In this document: piece by piece, positions 27,719 to 35,756 of the stretch
How the letters are laid out: each line of letters begins with the position of its first letter
Numbering within the stretch: the stretch's first letter is position 1
Source of the DNA: Achromobacter pulmonis
GTDB lineage: Bacteria > Pseudomonadota > Gammaproteobacteria > Burkholderiales > Burkholderiaceae_B
NCBI RefSeq assembly: GCF_002885955.2
Contig: NZ_POQS01000003.1
Span: forward strand, 452,881 to 516,880
DNA length: 64,000 nucleotides
Direction of reading: 5' to 3'
Position numbers and translations under genes: made by a program
Notes under the pieces: generated by a model
Databases searched by the model: none
What the model was told of the DNA's origin: nothing
What the model saw: the letters and a program-made list of their open reading frames with translations, nothing else

Positions 27719-29272
27719 ATGTTTCCGCTGCTGCGCCTCATCCGCATCATCCTGGTTTCGCTGCGCTACGGCCTGGACGAACTGGTCCTGTCCAGTTTGA
27801 ACCATCCGCTGGCCACCTGCCTGCTGCGCGTCGTCCGCCTGGGCACCCGCCCGCGCAAGCCGCGCGGCCTGCGGCTGCGGCTGGCGCTGGAGTCGCTGGG
27901 CCCCATTTTCGTGAAGTTCGGGCAGGTGCTGTCCACCCGCCGCGACCTGATCCCCGCGGACATCGCCAACGAACTGGCCCTGCTGCAGGACCGCGTGCCG
28001 CCGTTCCCGTCGGCGCAGGCGGCCGCCTGCATCGAGGCGGCCCTGGGCGCGCCGCCCGACAAGCTGTTCGCGCAGTTCGACGTGGACCCGGTGGCCTCGG
28101 CCTCGATCGCCCAGGTGCACTTCGCCGTGCTGCACGACGGCCGCGAGGTCGCCGTGAAGGTGCTGCGCCCGGGCATGCTGGACATCATCGAGAAAGACCT
28201 GTCGCTGCTGAAGGTGGTGGCCCGCATCATCGAGCGCCTGGGCGCCGACGGCCGCCGCCTGAAGCCGCGCGAAGTCGTGGCCGAATTCGACAAGTACCTG
28301 CACGACGAACTGGACCTGGTGCGCGAGGCGTCCAACTGCAGCCAGCTGCGGCGCAATTTCGGCCCGGAGTCCGGGCGCGGCGACATGCTGATCGTGCCCG
28401 AGGTGATCTGGGAATACACCGCGTCCACGGTGTTCACCATGCAGCGCATGTACGGCATGCCGGTGGGGCAGGTCGACCGCATGCGCGAGGCCGGCATCGA
28501 CATCCCGACCCTGGCGCGCACCGGCGTCGAGATCTTCTTCACGCAGGTGTTCACCGACGGCTTCTTCCACGCCGACATGCACCCGGGCAACATCTACGTG
28601 TCCGACCGTCCCGAGACGCTGGGCAGCTACATCGCGCTGGACTTCGGCATCGTCGGTTCGCTGTCGGAGTTCGACAAGAACTACCTGGCGCAGAACTTCC
28701 TGGCCTTCTTCCACCGCGATTACCGCCGCGTGGCGCAGCTGCACATCGAGTCGGGCTGGGTGCCGCCCGATACGCGCGAGGAAGAACTCGAAGGCGCCGT
28801 GCGCGCCGTTTGCGAGCCGTATTTCGACCGTCCTCTGTCCGAGATTTCACTGGGACAGGTGCTGTTGAGGCTCTTTCAAACCTCGCGTCGGTTTAACGTA
28901 GAGATCCAGCCGCAGCTGGTCCTGTTGCAAAAGACCCTGCTGAACGTCGAAGGCCTGGGGCGGCAGCTGGACCCCAACCTGGATCTCTGGAAAACCGCCA
29001 AACCCTACCTCGAACGCTGGATGCGTCAGCGCGTCGGGATCAAGGGCTTGAGGCAAAGCCTGGAAAAAGAGGCGGCGCAGTGGTCGCAAATGCTGCCCGC
29101 CTTGCCCAGGCTGCTCCATGACCAGTTGAGCCGTCCCAATGTTTCGCCGGCGTTGCTGGCCGAAATGGCTCAGTTGCGGCGGGCGCAGGAGCAGAACAAC
29201 CGGCTGGTTGCAGCGCTGGTTGGCGTCGTCGCACTGGCAGTCGGAGTCGCGATATGGGCATTGACCCGGTAG
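27719..29272 (+). CDS. ubiB: ABC1-family kinase-like protein UbiB
   Basis: 517 residues. The family-specific KFGQ motif is at 66-69 ([16 protein letters not shown]), followed by ASIAQVHFA, the Lys in [18 protein letters not shown] and the DFG-like DFGIVGS. A C-terminal membrane helix runs from about 493 to 514. UbiB is an atypical kinase/ATPase that helps move or expose ubiquinone intermediates at the inner membrane. It follows ubiJ with a three-base gap. All diagnostic residues are present. Confidence 0.95.
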   Translation: MFPLLRLIRIILVSLRYGLDELVLSSLNHPLATCLLRVVRLGTRPRKPRGLRLRLALESLGPIFVKFGQVLSTRRDLIPADIANELALLQDRVPPFPSAQAAACIEAALGAPPDKLFAQFDVDPVASASIAQVHFAVLHDGREVAVKVLRPGMLDIIEKDLSLLKVVARIIERLGADGRRLKPREVVAEFDKYLHDELDLVREASNCSQLRRNFGPESGRGDMLIVPEVIWEYTASTVFTMQRMYGMPVGQVDRMREAGIDIPTLARTGVEIFFTQVFTDGFFHADMHPGNIYVSDRPETLGSYIALDFGIVGSLSEFDKNYLAQNFLAFFHRDYRRVAQLHIESGWVPPDTREEELEGAVRAVCEPYFDRPLSEISLGQVLLRLFQTSRRFNVEIQPQLVLLQKTLLNVEGLGRQLDPNLDLWKTAKPYLERWMRQRVGIKGLRQSLEKEAAQWSQMLPALPRLLHDQLSRPNVSPALLAEMAQLRRAQEQNNRLVAALVGVVALAVGVAIWALTR

Positions 29273-29296
29273 GCGCAGCAATGTTTTAGACGCCTA

Positions 29297-29325
29297 CTGT
29301 CATGTTTCATTCATGAAGCGGTCAT
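29297..29325 (+). promoter_or_regulatory. Pho-box-like triple repeat upstream of the di-iron gene
   Basis: CTGTCAT (29297-29303), CATTCAT (29308-29314) and CGGTCAT (29319-29325) are separated by four bases each, giving the 11-base period of a PhoB site. The first matches the Pho-box heptamer at seven of seven positions, the others at five and six. A weak -10 may lie just after (CATAGC, 29326-29331). Confidence 0.5.
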
Positions 29326-29354
29326 CATAGCTTCGCGGGAAACGGCGAAAAATA

Positions 29355-29379
29355 GCACTGCGGCGCAAGACCGCAGTGC
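29355..29379. other. Stem-loop in the leader of the di-iron gene
   Basis: A perfect nine-base stem GCACTGCGG / CCGCAGTGC with a seven-base loop lies between the Pho-box-like repeats and the di-iron gene. On the minus strand it is followed by TATTTTTC, like a terminator, although no minus-strand gene is present there. It may instead terminate antisense transcription or shape the leader mRNA. Confidence 0.4.
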
Positions 29380-29448
29380 GTGCCGCGCGGTGCGTGCCAT
29401 TCATCAATTTTCATAGCCCCATCAGCGGGATCAATACAAGGGCAGAAC

Positions 29449-30324
29449 ATGCTTTATCCTGAACTCTTCAAGACCATGGAAGCCGTGCGCTGGAACATGG
29501 CGCATGACATCCCCTGGGGCGACTTCGATCGCAGCAAGCTGTCGGACGAGCAGGCGCACACCATCAAGATGAACGCCATCACGGAATGGGCCGCGCTGCC
29601 GGCCACCGAGATGTTCCTGCGCGACAACCGCGGCGACAGCGACTTCTGCGCCTTCATGTCGGTCTGGTTCTTCGAAGAGCAGAAGCACTCCCTGGTGCTG
29701 ATCGAATACCTGCGCCGCTTCCGTCCCGACCTGGTGCCCACCGAGGAAGAACTGCACAACGTGCGCTTCGAATTCGACCGGGCCCCCGAACTCGAAACCC
29801 TGATGCTGCATTTCTGCGGCGAGGTCCGCCTGAACCACTGGTATCGCCGCGCCGCCGAATGGCACACCGAGCCGGTCATCAAGGCCATCTACAAGACCGT
29901 GGCCCAGGACGAGGCCCGCCACGCGGGCGCCTACCTGCAATACATGCGCCGCGCGCTGCACGACCGCGGCCAGAGCACCAGCGAACAGGCGCGCCTGGCG
30001 TTCTCCAAGATCGGCGTGTTGATGGCCTCGGCCGGCCGCACGCAGCAGGCGCTGCACCCGACCAACCTGCACGTGAACAAGGACCTGTTCCCCAACGACA
30101 CGGTGCAGTCGCGCCTGCCGGAGCCGGGCTGGCTCGAACACTGGCTGGACTCGCAGATCCGCTTCGACGGCGTGTGGGAACAGAAGGTCGCCACCCGCAT
30201 CCTGCATATCCTCTCCAAGCTGATGGACCGCAGCTTCGAGACGGTCAAGGACCTGAACCGCTACCGCAAGGAAATGGCGGCCCTGGTCGTGCCCAAGGAA
30301 AAGCAGATCATCCAGCCCGTCTGA
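29449..30324 (+). CDS. Ferritin-like di-iron protein (acyl-ACP desaturase-like)
   Basis: 291 residues from MLYPELFKTM; the frame opens 23 codons earlier without conserved sequence. It carries a full di-iron four-helix-bundle ligand set: Glu54, Glu77-x2-His80 (EEQKH), Glu125 and Glu155-x2-His158 (DEARH). Spacing is that of acyl-ACP desaturases and related O2-activating ferritin-like enzymes. No export signal or membrane helix is seen, so it should be cytoplasmic. The substrate is not known to me. It sits directly after ubiB, which allows a quinone-related hydroxylation, but a lipid desaturase or hydroxylase is equally possible. Pho-box-like repeats upstream suggest phosphate-starvation control. 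Confidence 0.8.
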   Translation: MLYPELFKTMEAVRWNMAHDIPWGDFDRSKLSDEQAHTIKMNAITEWAALPATEMFLRDNRGDSDFCAFMSVWFFEEQKHSLVLIEYLRRFRPDLVPTEEELHNVRFEFDRAPELETLMLHFCGEVRLNHWYRRAAEWHTEPVIKAIYKTVAQDEARHAGAYLQYMRRALHDRGQSTSEQARLAFSKIGVLMASAGRTQQALHPTNLHVNKDLFPNDTVQSRLPEPGWLEHWLDSQIRFDGVWEQKVATRILHILSKLMDRSFETVKDLNRYRKEMAALVVPKEKQIIQPV

Positions 30325-30352
30325 GGCCGGGGGGCGGCTGTACAATCGCCGC

Positions 30353-30850
30353 ATGCCAGCCGCCCGTTTCGAATCCAAGGTCCTGTCCCGCGACGCCTGC
30401 GTCGCCGCCATCGCCGCCGGCCGCTATCCGCGGCCGCTGGTGTTCACCAACGGCGTGTTCGACATTCTGCACCGGGGCCATGCAACCTACCTCGACCAGG
30501 CCGCCCAGCTGGGCGCGACGCTGGTGGTGGCGGTCAACACCGACGAGTCGGTGCGCCGCCTGGGCAAGGGCGCCGAGCGCCCGCTCAACCGCATGGAAGA
30601 CCGCGCCGCGCTGCTGGCCGCGCTGGGCTGCGTGACGCTGGTCACCTCCTTCCACGAAGACACGCCCGAAGCCCTGATCGCGCAGCTCAAGCCCGACCTG
30701 ATCGTCAAGGGCGGCGACTACGACATGGAAACGCTGCCCGAGACCGCCCTGGTCAAGACCTGGGGCGGCCGCGCCGTGGCGATCCCGTTCGAATTCGAGC
30801 GCTCGACGACCGCGCTGGTGCGCAAGATCGCGGCCGAGGTTCAGCGGTAA
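30353..30850 (+). CDS. rfaE2: D-glycero-beta-D-manno-heptose 1-phosphate adenylyltransferase
   Basis: 165 residues, a single nucleotidyltransferase domain. TNGVFDILHRGH holds the HxGH nucleotide-binding motif (40-43), and LIVKGGDYDMETLPE lies further on. It makes ADP-heptose from heptose 1-phosphate for the lipopolysaccharide inner core. In E. coli this domain is fused to a kinase in HldE; here it stands alone, so a separate kinase gene should exist elsewhere. It follows the di-iron gene by 28 bases and converges on the TolC-family gene. Confidence 0.92.
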   Translation: MPAARFESKVLSRDACVAAIAAGRYPRPLVFTNGVFDILHRGHATYLDQAAQLGATLVVAVNTDESVRRLGKGAERPLNRMEDRAALLAALGCVTLVTSFHEDTPEALIAQLKPDLIVKGGDYDMETLPETALVKTWGGRAVAIPFEFERSTTALVRKIAAEVQR

Positions 30851-30875
30851 GCGGCGGGCCCCGGCCCCATTCCTT

Positions 30876-32207
30876 TCATTGAGCGTCGCGCAGCAACCGG
30901 TTGATCGCTTCCAGGTCGGCCTCGCCCAGGATGCCGCTGACGGCTTTCAGGCGCAGGCTGGACAGCACCGTGCTGTAGCGGGCCAGCGCCAGGTCGCGCT
31001 GGGTGGCGTAGAGCTGCTGCTGGGCGTTGAGCACGTCCAGGTTGATGCGCACGCCGACCTCGTAGCCGGTGCGGTTGGCCTCGACGGCGGCGCGGCTGGA
31101 TTTCTCGCCGGCCTCCAGGGCCTCGATGCGCGCCAGGCCGCTGGTGACGCCGGTGTAGTACTGGCGCGCGGCCTGCACGGCCTGGCGGCGCGCCGCCTCG
31201 TAGTCGTGGCGCGCCTTCTGTTCCAGCTGCACTTTCTCGGTCACCTGCGAGGAAACCCCGCCGCCCGAGTAAAGCGGAATCGACAGCACCACGCCGACGG
31301 TGTTGTCGATGGGCTTGCCGGGCGCGGCGTTGCGCATGACGGCGTCGCTGGCGCTGCCGCTGGTGGCGCGCAGATTCAGGGTGGGATAGTGGCCGCTCTT
31401 GGCGATCTGGATCTCGCGTCCGGCGATGCGGGTCAGCAGCTGGGCGCGCAGGACTTCCAGGCTGGAGGCCTCGGCCTGGTTGCTCCACTCGTTCATGCGG
31501 GCCGGCTGCGGGGCCGGCAGCTGCACGCCGTAGGGCAGTTCGGCCAGCGCGCCCGGGGCGGTGCCGATGATCTTGGCCAGTTCCTCGCGCCGCACTTCCA
31601 GGTCGTTCTGCAGGCGTAGTTCCTGGGCCACGACCAGATCGTAGCGGGCCTGGGCCTCGTAGGTGTCGGTGATGGTGGCGTTGCCCAGCTCGAAATTGCG
31701 CTTGGCCGATTCCAGCTGCCCGGCGACGGCGGCTTTTTCGGCCTCGGTGGCCGTCAGCGTGTCCTGGGCGTAGAGCACGTTGAAGTAGGCGTCGGCCACG
31801 CGCAGCAGCAGGTCCTGGTAGGCCTGCTGCAACTGCACCTCGACGTCGGCGACGATGAGCTTGGATTGTTCGTAGTTCTGCCAGCGGCCCCAGTCGAACA
31901 GGGGCTGGGTCAGGGACAGGTCCCATACGCCGCGCCCGCCGCTATAGGCCACGCCCAGGCCGCGGGTGCTGCGGGTTTCCTGGTAGGCGCCGCCGGCCTC
32001 GGCGGAAATCAGGGGCAGCAGCAGGGAGCGCGCCTGCGGCTCTTTCTCCAGGCCGGCGCGGTAGTTGGCGCGCGCCGCGGCGTAGATCGGGTCGTTGCCC
32101 AGCGCCGCCTGCCAGACCTGCATCAGGTTCTGGGCGCGCGCCAGCGACGGGCCGACGCTTGCGGCGCAGGTAAATACCAGTAAAGCCGTAAGCAATCGGA
32201 CGCGCAT
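30876..32207 (-). CDS. TolC-family outer-membrane channel protein
   Basis: 443 residues. A signal peptide (1-25, ending in ARA) is followed by two internally repeated halves with long heptad-rich helices, the TolC layout. The first half has NLMQVWQAALGNDPIYAAA and the second AMRN-type turns and LNVLNAQQQLYATQRDLALARY near the C-terminus. It forms the trimeric exit duct for type I secretion or efflux pumps. It lies 80 bases behind the Pcm-like gene; no inner-membrane pump partner is in the window. Confidence 0.92.
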   Translation of the reverse strand: MRVRLLTALLVFTCAASVGPSLARAQNLMQVWQAALGNDPIYAAARANYRAGLEKEPQARSLLLPLISAEAGGAYQETRSTRGLGVAYSGGRGVWDLSLTQPLFDWGRWQNYEQSKLIVADVEVQLQQAYQDLLLRVADAYFNVLYAQDTLTATEAEKAAVAGQLESAKRNFELGNATITDTYEAQARYDLVVAQELRLQNDLEVRREELAKIIGTAPGALAELPYGVQLPAPQPARMNEWSNQAEASSLEVLRAQLLTRIAGREIQIAKSGHYPTLNLRATSGSASDAVMRNAAPGKPIDNTVGVVLSIPLYSGGGVSSQVTEKVQLEQKARHDYEAARRQAVQAARQYYTGVTSGLARIEALEAGEKSSRAAVEANRTGYEVGVRINLDVLNAQQQLYATQRDLALARYSTVLSSLRLKAVSGILGEADLEAINRLLRDAQ

Positions 32208-32287
32208 GATCTTTCAGTGATGAGCAGGGCCGCGCGGAAAGCCGCCCGTCCCGCCGTCGTGGGGGCGCCGGGCGGCGGGGTCGGGAT

Positions 32288-32968
32288 TCAGAACTTGAAC
32301 TGGGAGACCGTGACGCCGCGCAGCGGCTTGATGACCGTTTCGAACAGGTTCACCGTTTCGAAGCTGGCCGCGGTGGTGCGGGTGATGCGACAGGCGGTCA
32401 TGATGGGCGCCTGGCCCACCACGACGACCAGGCGGCCGCCGACGCGCAGCTGGTACTTCAGGGCGTCCGGCACGGTCGGCACGGAGCCGGTGACGAGGAT
32501 GGCGTCGTATTCGGTGGAGCCCCAGCCGTTGCGGGCGTCGCCGGTTTCGACCTTGACGTTGGTGACGTTGTTCATCTGCAGGTTCTGCTGCGCGAAGGTC
32601 ACCAGGCGGCTGTCGATCTCGACCGAGGTGACCTGCTGCGCCAGGTAGCCCAGCAGGGCGGCCTGGTAGCCGGAGCCGGTGCCGATTTCCAGCACGCAGT
32701 CGGACTTGGTCAGCTGCAGCTCCTGGGCCAGGCGCGCTTCCACCTTGGGCGCGAGCATGGTCTGGCGCGTGTTGACCGCGTTGATCTCTAGCGGCAGTTC
32801 CAGGTCGGAAAACGCCATCGCGCGCAGGGCCGGCGGAACGAATTGTTCGCGGCGCACGTCGAACAGCGCTTGCAGCACGTTGGCGTCCAGAACGTCCCAC
32901 GGGCGGATCTGCTGTTCCACCATGTTGAAGCGGGCTTGTTCTACGTCGGGCAGGGTCGAAGCGTTCAT
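32288..32968 (-). CDS. Protein-L-isoaspartate O-methyltransferase-like protein (Pcm family)
   Basis: 226 residues from MNASTLPD; a TTG nine codons earlier is possible. The SAM motif VLEIGTGSGYQAALL and the preceding LPLEINAVNTRQTMLAPKV are typical, as is VEIDSRLV. Classical Pcm has PIGHGQTIS before motif I; here the matching stretch reads EINAVNTRQTM, so catalysis on isoaspartate is uncertain. It precedes a tolC-type gene, a pairing I recall from betaproteobacteria. It is either a repair methyltransferase or a divergent relative. Confidence 0.82.
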   Translation of the reverse strand: MNASTLPDVEQARFNMVEQQIRPWDVLDANVLQALFDVRREQFVPPALRAMAFSDLELPLEINAVNTRQTMLAPKVEARLAQELQLTKSDCVLEIGTGSGYQAALLGYLAQQVTSVEIDSRLVTFAQQNLQMNNVTNVKVETGDARNGWGSTEYDAILVTGSVPTVPDALKYQLRVGGRLVVVVGQAPIMTACRITRTTAASFETVNLFETVIKPLRGVTVSQFKF

Positions 32969-33069
32969 GACGGTCAGAAAAAACAGAGGAATCAACAGAC
33001 CATTGTACCGATTCGTAGCGTACTGTGACGCCCCGGCCCCCCGGGGACGGTTTCAGCCCGCGCCCGCGC

Positions 33070-33891
33070 CTACCACCAGGCGTGGAAGTGGTGCACCGGC
33101 CCGTGGCCGGAACCCACCGACAGGCGCTCCGCGTGGCGGATGGCCTCGGTCAGGTAGGCCTTGGCGCGCCGGGCGGCCTCTGGTACGTCCCCGGTTTGCG
33201 GCAGCAGCGCCGCCAGCGCCGCCGACAGCGTGCAGCCGGTGCCGTGGGTGTTGGCCGTGGCGATGCGGTGGCCGGGCAGCTCGATCATGCGGTCGCCGTC
33301 ATGCAGCAGGTCGATGGTGTCGTCGCCCGGCAGGTGGCCGCCCTTGACGAGCACCCAGCGCTCGCCGGCATACGCCAGCTTGTTGCGCAGCCGTTCGGCC
33401 ACGCGGCGCATTTCCTTGACCGTCTCGACCGGGCGCTCTTCGAGCAGCACGCCGGCCTCGGGCAGGTTGGGCGTGAGCAGGGTGGCCTGCGGCAGCAGCG
33501 CCTCGCGCATGGCGCCCACGGCGTCGCGCTCCAGCAGCAGGTCGCCGCTCTTGGCCACCATGACCGGGTCCAGCACCACGTGCGCCGGCGTCCATTTGGC
33601 GAGCTTCTCGGCCACGACCTGGATCACCGGCTGCTGGCCCAGCATGCCGATCTTGACCGCGTCGATGCGCACGTCCTCGAACAGCGTGTCGATCTGCTGG
33701 CCCACGAAGGCCGGCGGCACCGCCGAAATGCCGCTGACGCCGCGGGTGTTCTGGGCGGTCAGGGCCGCGATGACCGAGCAGCCATAGGCGCCCAGCGCGC
33801 TCATGGCCTTGACGTCGGCCAGGATGCCGGCGCCGCCGGAGGGATCGACCCCGGCGATGGTCAGCGCGTTGGGGATGGGGCGGGTGCTCAT
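33070..33891 (-). CDS. thiD: Hydroxymethylpyrimidine/phosphomethylpyrimidine kinase ThiD
   Basis: 273 residues of the ribokinase-like fold. Landmarks are [26 protein letters not shown] near the start, [12 protein letters not shown] in the middle, and the anion-hole/catalytic [12 protein letters not shown] (Asp-replaced-by-His variants not seen: [10 protein letters not shown]). It phosphorylates HMP twice for thiamine synthesis. Its ATG overlaps the thiG stop (ATGA), so thiG and thiD are translationally coupled. Confidence 0.92.
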   Translation of the reverse strand: MSTRPIPNALTIAGVDPSGGAGILADVKAMSALGAYGCSVIAALTAQNTRGVSGISAVPPAFVGQQIDTLFEDVRIDAVKIGMLGQQPVIQVVAEKLAKWTPAHVVLDPVMVAKSGDLLLERDAVGAMREALLPQATLLTPNLPEAGVLLEERPVETVKEMRRVAERLRNKLAYAGERWVLVKGGHLPGDDTIDLLHDGDRMIELPGHRIATANTHGTGCTLSAALAALLPQTGDVPEAARRAKAYLTEAIRHAERLSVGSGHGPVHHFHAWW

Positions 33892-34688
33892 TTGGCGCCG
33901 CCGGTGATCAGGCCTTCGGTGGGCGAGCTGGGCGCGCCGCTGTACAGCTTCTTGGGCATGCGGCCGGCCAGGAAGGCTTCGCGGCCGGCTTCCACGCCCT
34001 TTTTCATGGCGCTGGCCATCAGGATCGGGTCGCGCGCGCCGGCGATGGCGGTGTTCATGAGCACGGCGTCGCAGCCCAGTTCCATGGCGATGGCGGCGTC
34101 CGAGGCGGTGCCCACGCCGGCGTCCACCACGATGGGCACGCGGGCCTGTTCGATGATGAGGCGCAGGTTCCAGGGGTTCAGGATGCCCATGCCCGAGCCG
34201 ATCAGCGAGGCCAGCGGCATCACCGCCACGGCGCCCAGGTCTTCCAGCATGCGGCACTGGATCGGGTCGTCGGTGCAATACACCATGACCTTGAAGCCTT
34301 CGTCGACCAGCGTCTTGGTGGCCTTGAGGGTTTCCGGCATGTTGGGGAACAGGGTGTGCGGGTCGCCCAGCACTTCCAGCTTGACCAGGTCGTGGCCGTC
34401 GAGCAGCTCGCGCGCCAGGCGCAGCGTGCGCACGGCGTCGTCGGCGCTGTAGCAGCCGGCGGTGTTGGGCAGCAGCGTGAATTTCGAGGGCGGGACGTAG
34501 TCCAGCAGGTTCGGTTCGCCGGCGTTCTGGCCGATGTTGGTGCGGCGGATCGCGACCGTGACGATCTCGGTGCCGCTGGCGTCCAGCGCCGCGCGGGTCT
34601 GTTCGAAGTCTTTGTATTTGCCGGTGCCGACGAGCAGGCGCGACGAATAGGCGCGGCCGGCGATGGTGAGGGTGTCTTGAGTGGTCAT
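33888..34688 (-). CDS. thiG: Thiazole synthase ThiG
   Basis: 266 residues, a TIM-barrel thiazole synthase. Schiff-base Lys103 lies in [10 protein letters not shown], and the phosphate-binding end reads [18 protein letters not shown] and [16 protein letters not shown]. It condenses deoxyxylulose phosphate, dehydroglycine and ThiS-thiocarboxylate into the thiazole of thiamine. Notably, no thiS or thiO gene adjoins it; only thiD follows. No TPP riboswitch motif is visible in the 136 bases upstream. Confidence 0.93.
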   Translation of the reverse strand: MTTQDTLTIAGRAYSSRLLVGTGKYKDFEQTRAALDASGTEIVTVAIRRTNIGQNAGEPNLLDYVPPSKFTLLPNTAGCYSADDAVRTLRLARELLDGHDLVKLEVLGDPHTLFPNMPETLKATKTLVDEGFKVMVYCTDDPIQCRMLEDLGAVAVMPLASLIGSGMGILNPWNLRLIIEQARVPIVVDAGVGTASDAAIAMELGCDAVLMNTAIAGARDPILMASAMKKGVEAGREAFLAGRMPKKLYSGAPSSPTEGLITGGAK

Positions 34689-34824
34689 GGCGGAGCTTCA
34701 AAGAGCGGGCGCGCACGATGCGGGGCCCGCGGGGACTGGCATATCGTTGCCGAATGATAAAGCACGAAGCGCCCGCCGGCGGCGCGCCGCCGTTCCACTA
34801 TTTGGCGATCGCGGCGCGGCCCGC

Positions 34825-35724
34825 TCAGCGGCGCAGCCGGTCCAGGTCGGCGCACAGGGTTTCGGCGGCGTCCAGCAGGCGCGGGCCGGGGCGGTACAGC
34901 GCGTCGGCGTCGATGCCGTAGACGTGGCCCTGGCGGGCGGCGGGCAGGCCCAGCGCCTGCCAGGCGGCGAGATTGCGCGCGGTGTCCTGCGGCCCGGCGA
35001 CGCCGGCCAGCACGGCCTCGGGCCGGGCCGCCAGCACGCTTTCCAGCGTGACCTGCGGGGCCACCACGGGCGCCTGGCCGAAGACGTTGACGCCGCCGCA
35101 GGCGCGCAGCGCGTCGCTGACGATGCTGGCGTCGTTCAGGGTGTAGATCGGTTCCAGGCCGGCCTGCACGAACACGCGCACCGGCCGGCGCCCGGCGTAG
35201 CGCGCCTTCAGGGCGTCGAGCCGCGCGCGCAGCGCGTCGGCGGCCGGCCGCGCGCGGGCTTCGGTGCCGAACAGCACGCCCATGCGCTCGACCGCGCCGG
35301 GGATGGCGTCCAGGCGCTGCGGATCGCTGTAGAAGACCGGCACGCCCAGCTTGTCCATGACCCGCGCCAGCGGCTCGGCGGCGGCCGTCTGCCAGGCGAT
35401 CAGCAGGTCGGGGCGGGCGGCCGCCACCCGTTCGGGATCGGGTTGGGTGCCGTCGCCGATCACCGGCAGCGCGCGGGCGGCTGGCGGATAGTCGCTGCCG
35501 CGGATGGTGGCGGCGATGTAGTCGCCCGCGCCCGCCGCGTACACCAGCTCGGTGGCGTGCGGGGCCAGCGTGACGGCGCGCCGCGCCGGCGCGGACAACG
35601 CCACCTCGCGGCCGCGGTCGTCGGTGACCTGGATCGGCGCGCCGCCCCGCGCCAGGACGGGCGCGGCGCCCAGCGCCAGGATCAGCGCCAGGCCTGCGGC
35701 GATGCGGACGCGCTTTGCTGTCAT
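34825..35724 (-). CDS. btuF: Periplasmic cobalamin-binding protein BtuF
   Basis: 299 residues. A signal peptide (1-25) is followed by a two-lobed helical-backbone binding protein: VTDDRGREVALSAPARRAVTLAPHATELVYAAGAG in lobe one and GVNVFGQAPVVAPQVTLESVLAARPEAVL in lobe two. It delivers vitamin B12 to an ABC importer. It lies 32 bases behind btuB and so is covered by the same cobalamin riboswitch. The BtuC/BtuD membrane and ATPase genes are not next to it here. A related heme or siderophore binder would look similar; the btuB neighbour decides. Confidence 0.85.
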   Translation of the reverse strand: MTAKRVRIAAGLALILALGAAPVLARGGAPIQVTDDRGREVALSAPARRAVTLAPHATELVYAAGAGDYIAATIRGSDYPPAARALPVIGDGTQPDPERVAAARPDLLIAWQTAAAEPLARVMDKLGVPVFYSDPQRLDAIPGAVERMGVLFGTEARARPAADALRARLDALKARYAGRRPVRVFVQAGLEPIYTLNDASIVSDALRACGGVNVFGQAPVVAPQVTLESVLAARPEAVLAGVAGPQDTARNLAAWQALGLPAARQGHVYGIDADALYRPGPRLLDAAETLCADLDRLRR

Positions 35725-35756
35725 GCCAGGGCCTCGGTGGTTGCCGGGAGCCGGCC

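Noticed and set aside
34689..34824. A TPP riboswitch ahead of thiG.
   Set aside because: The conserved CTGAGA and ACCTGAT-type blocks are not present on either strand.
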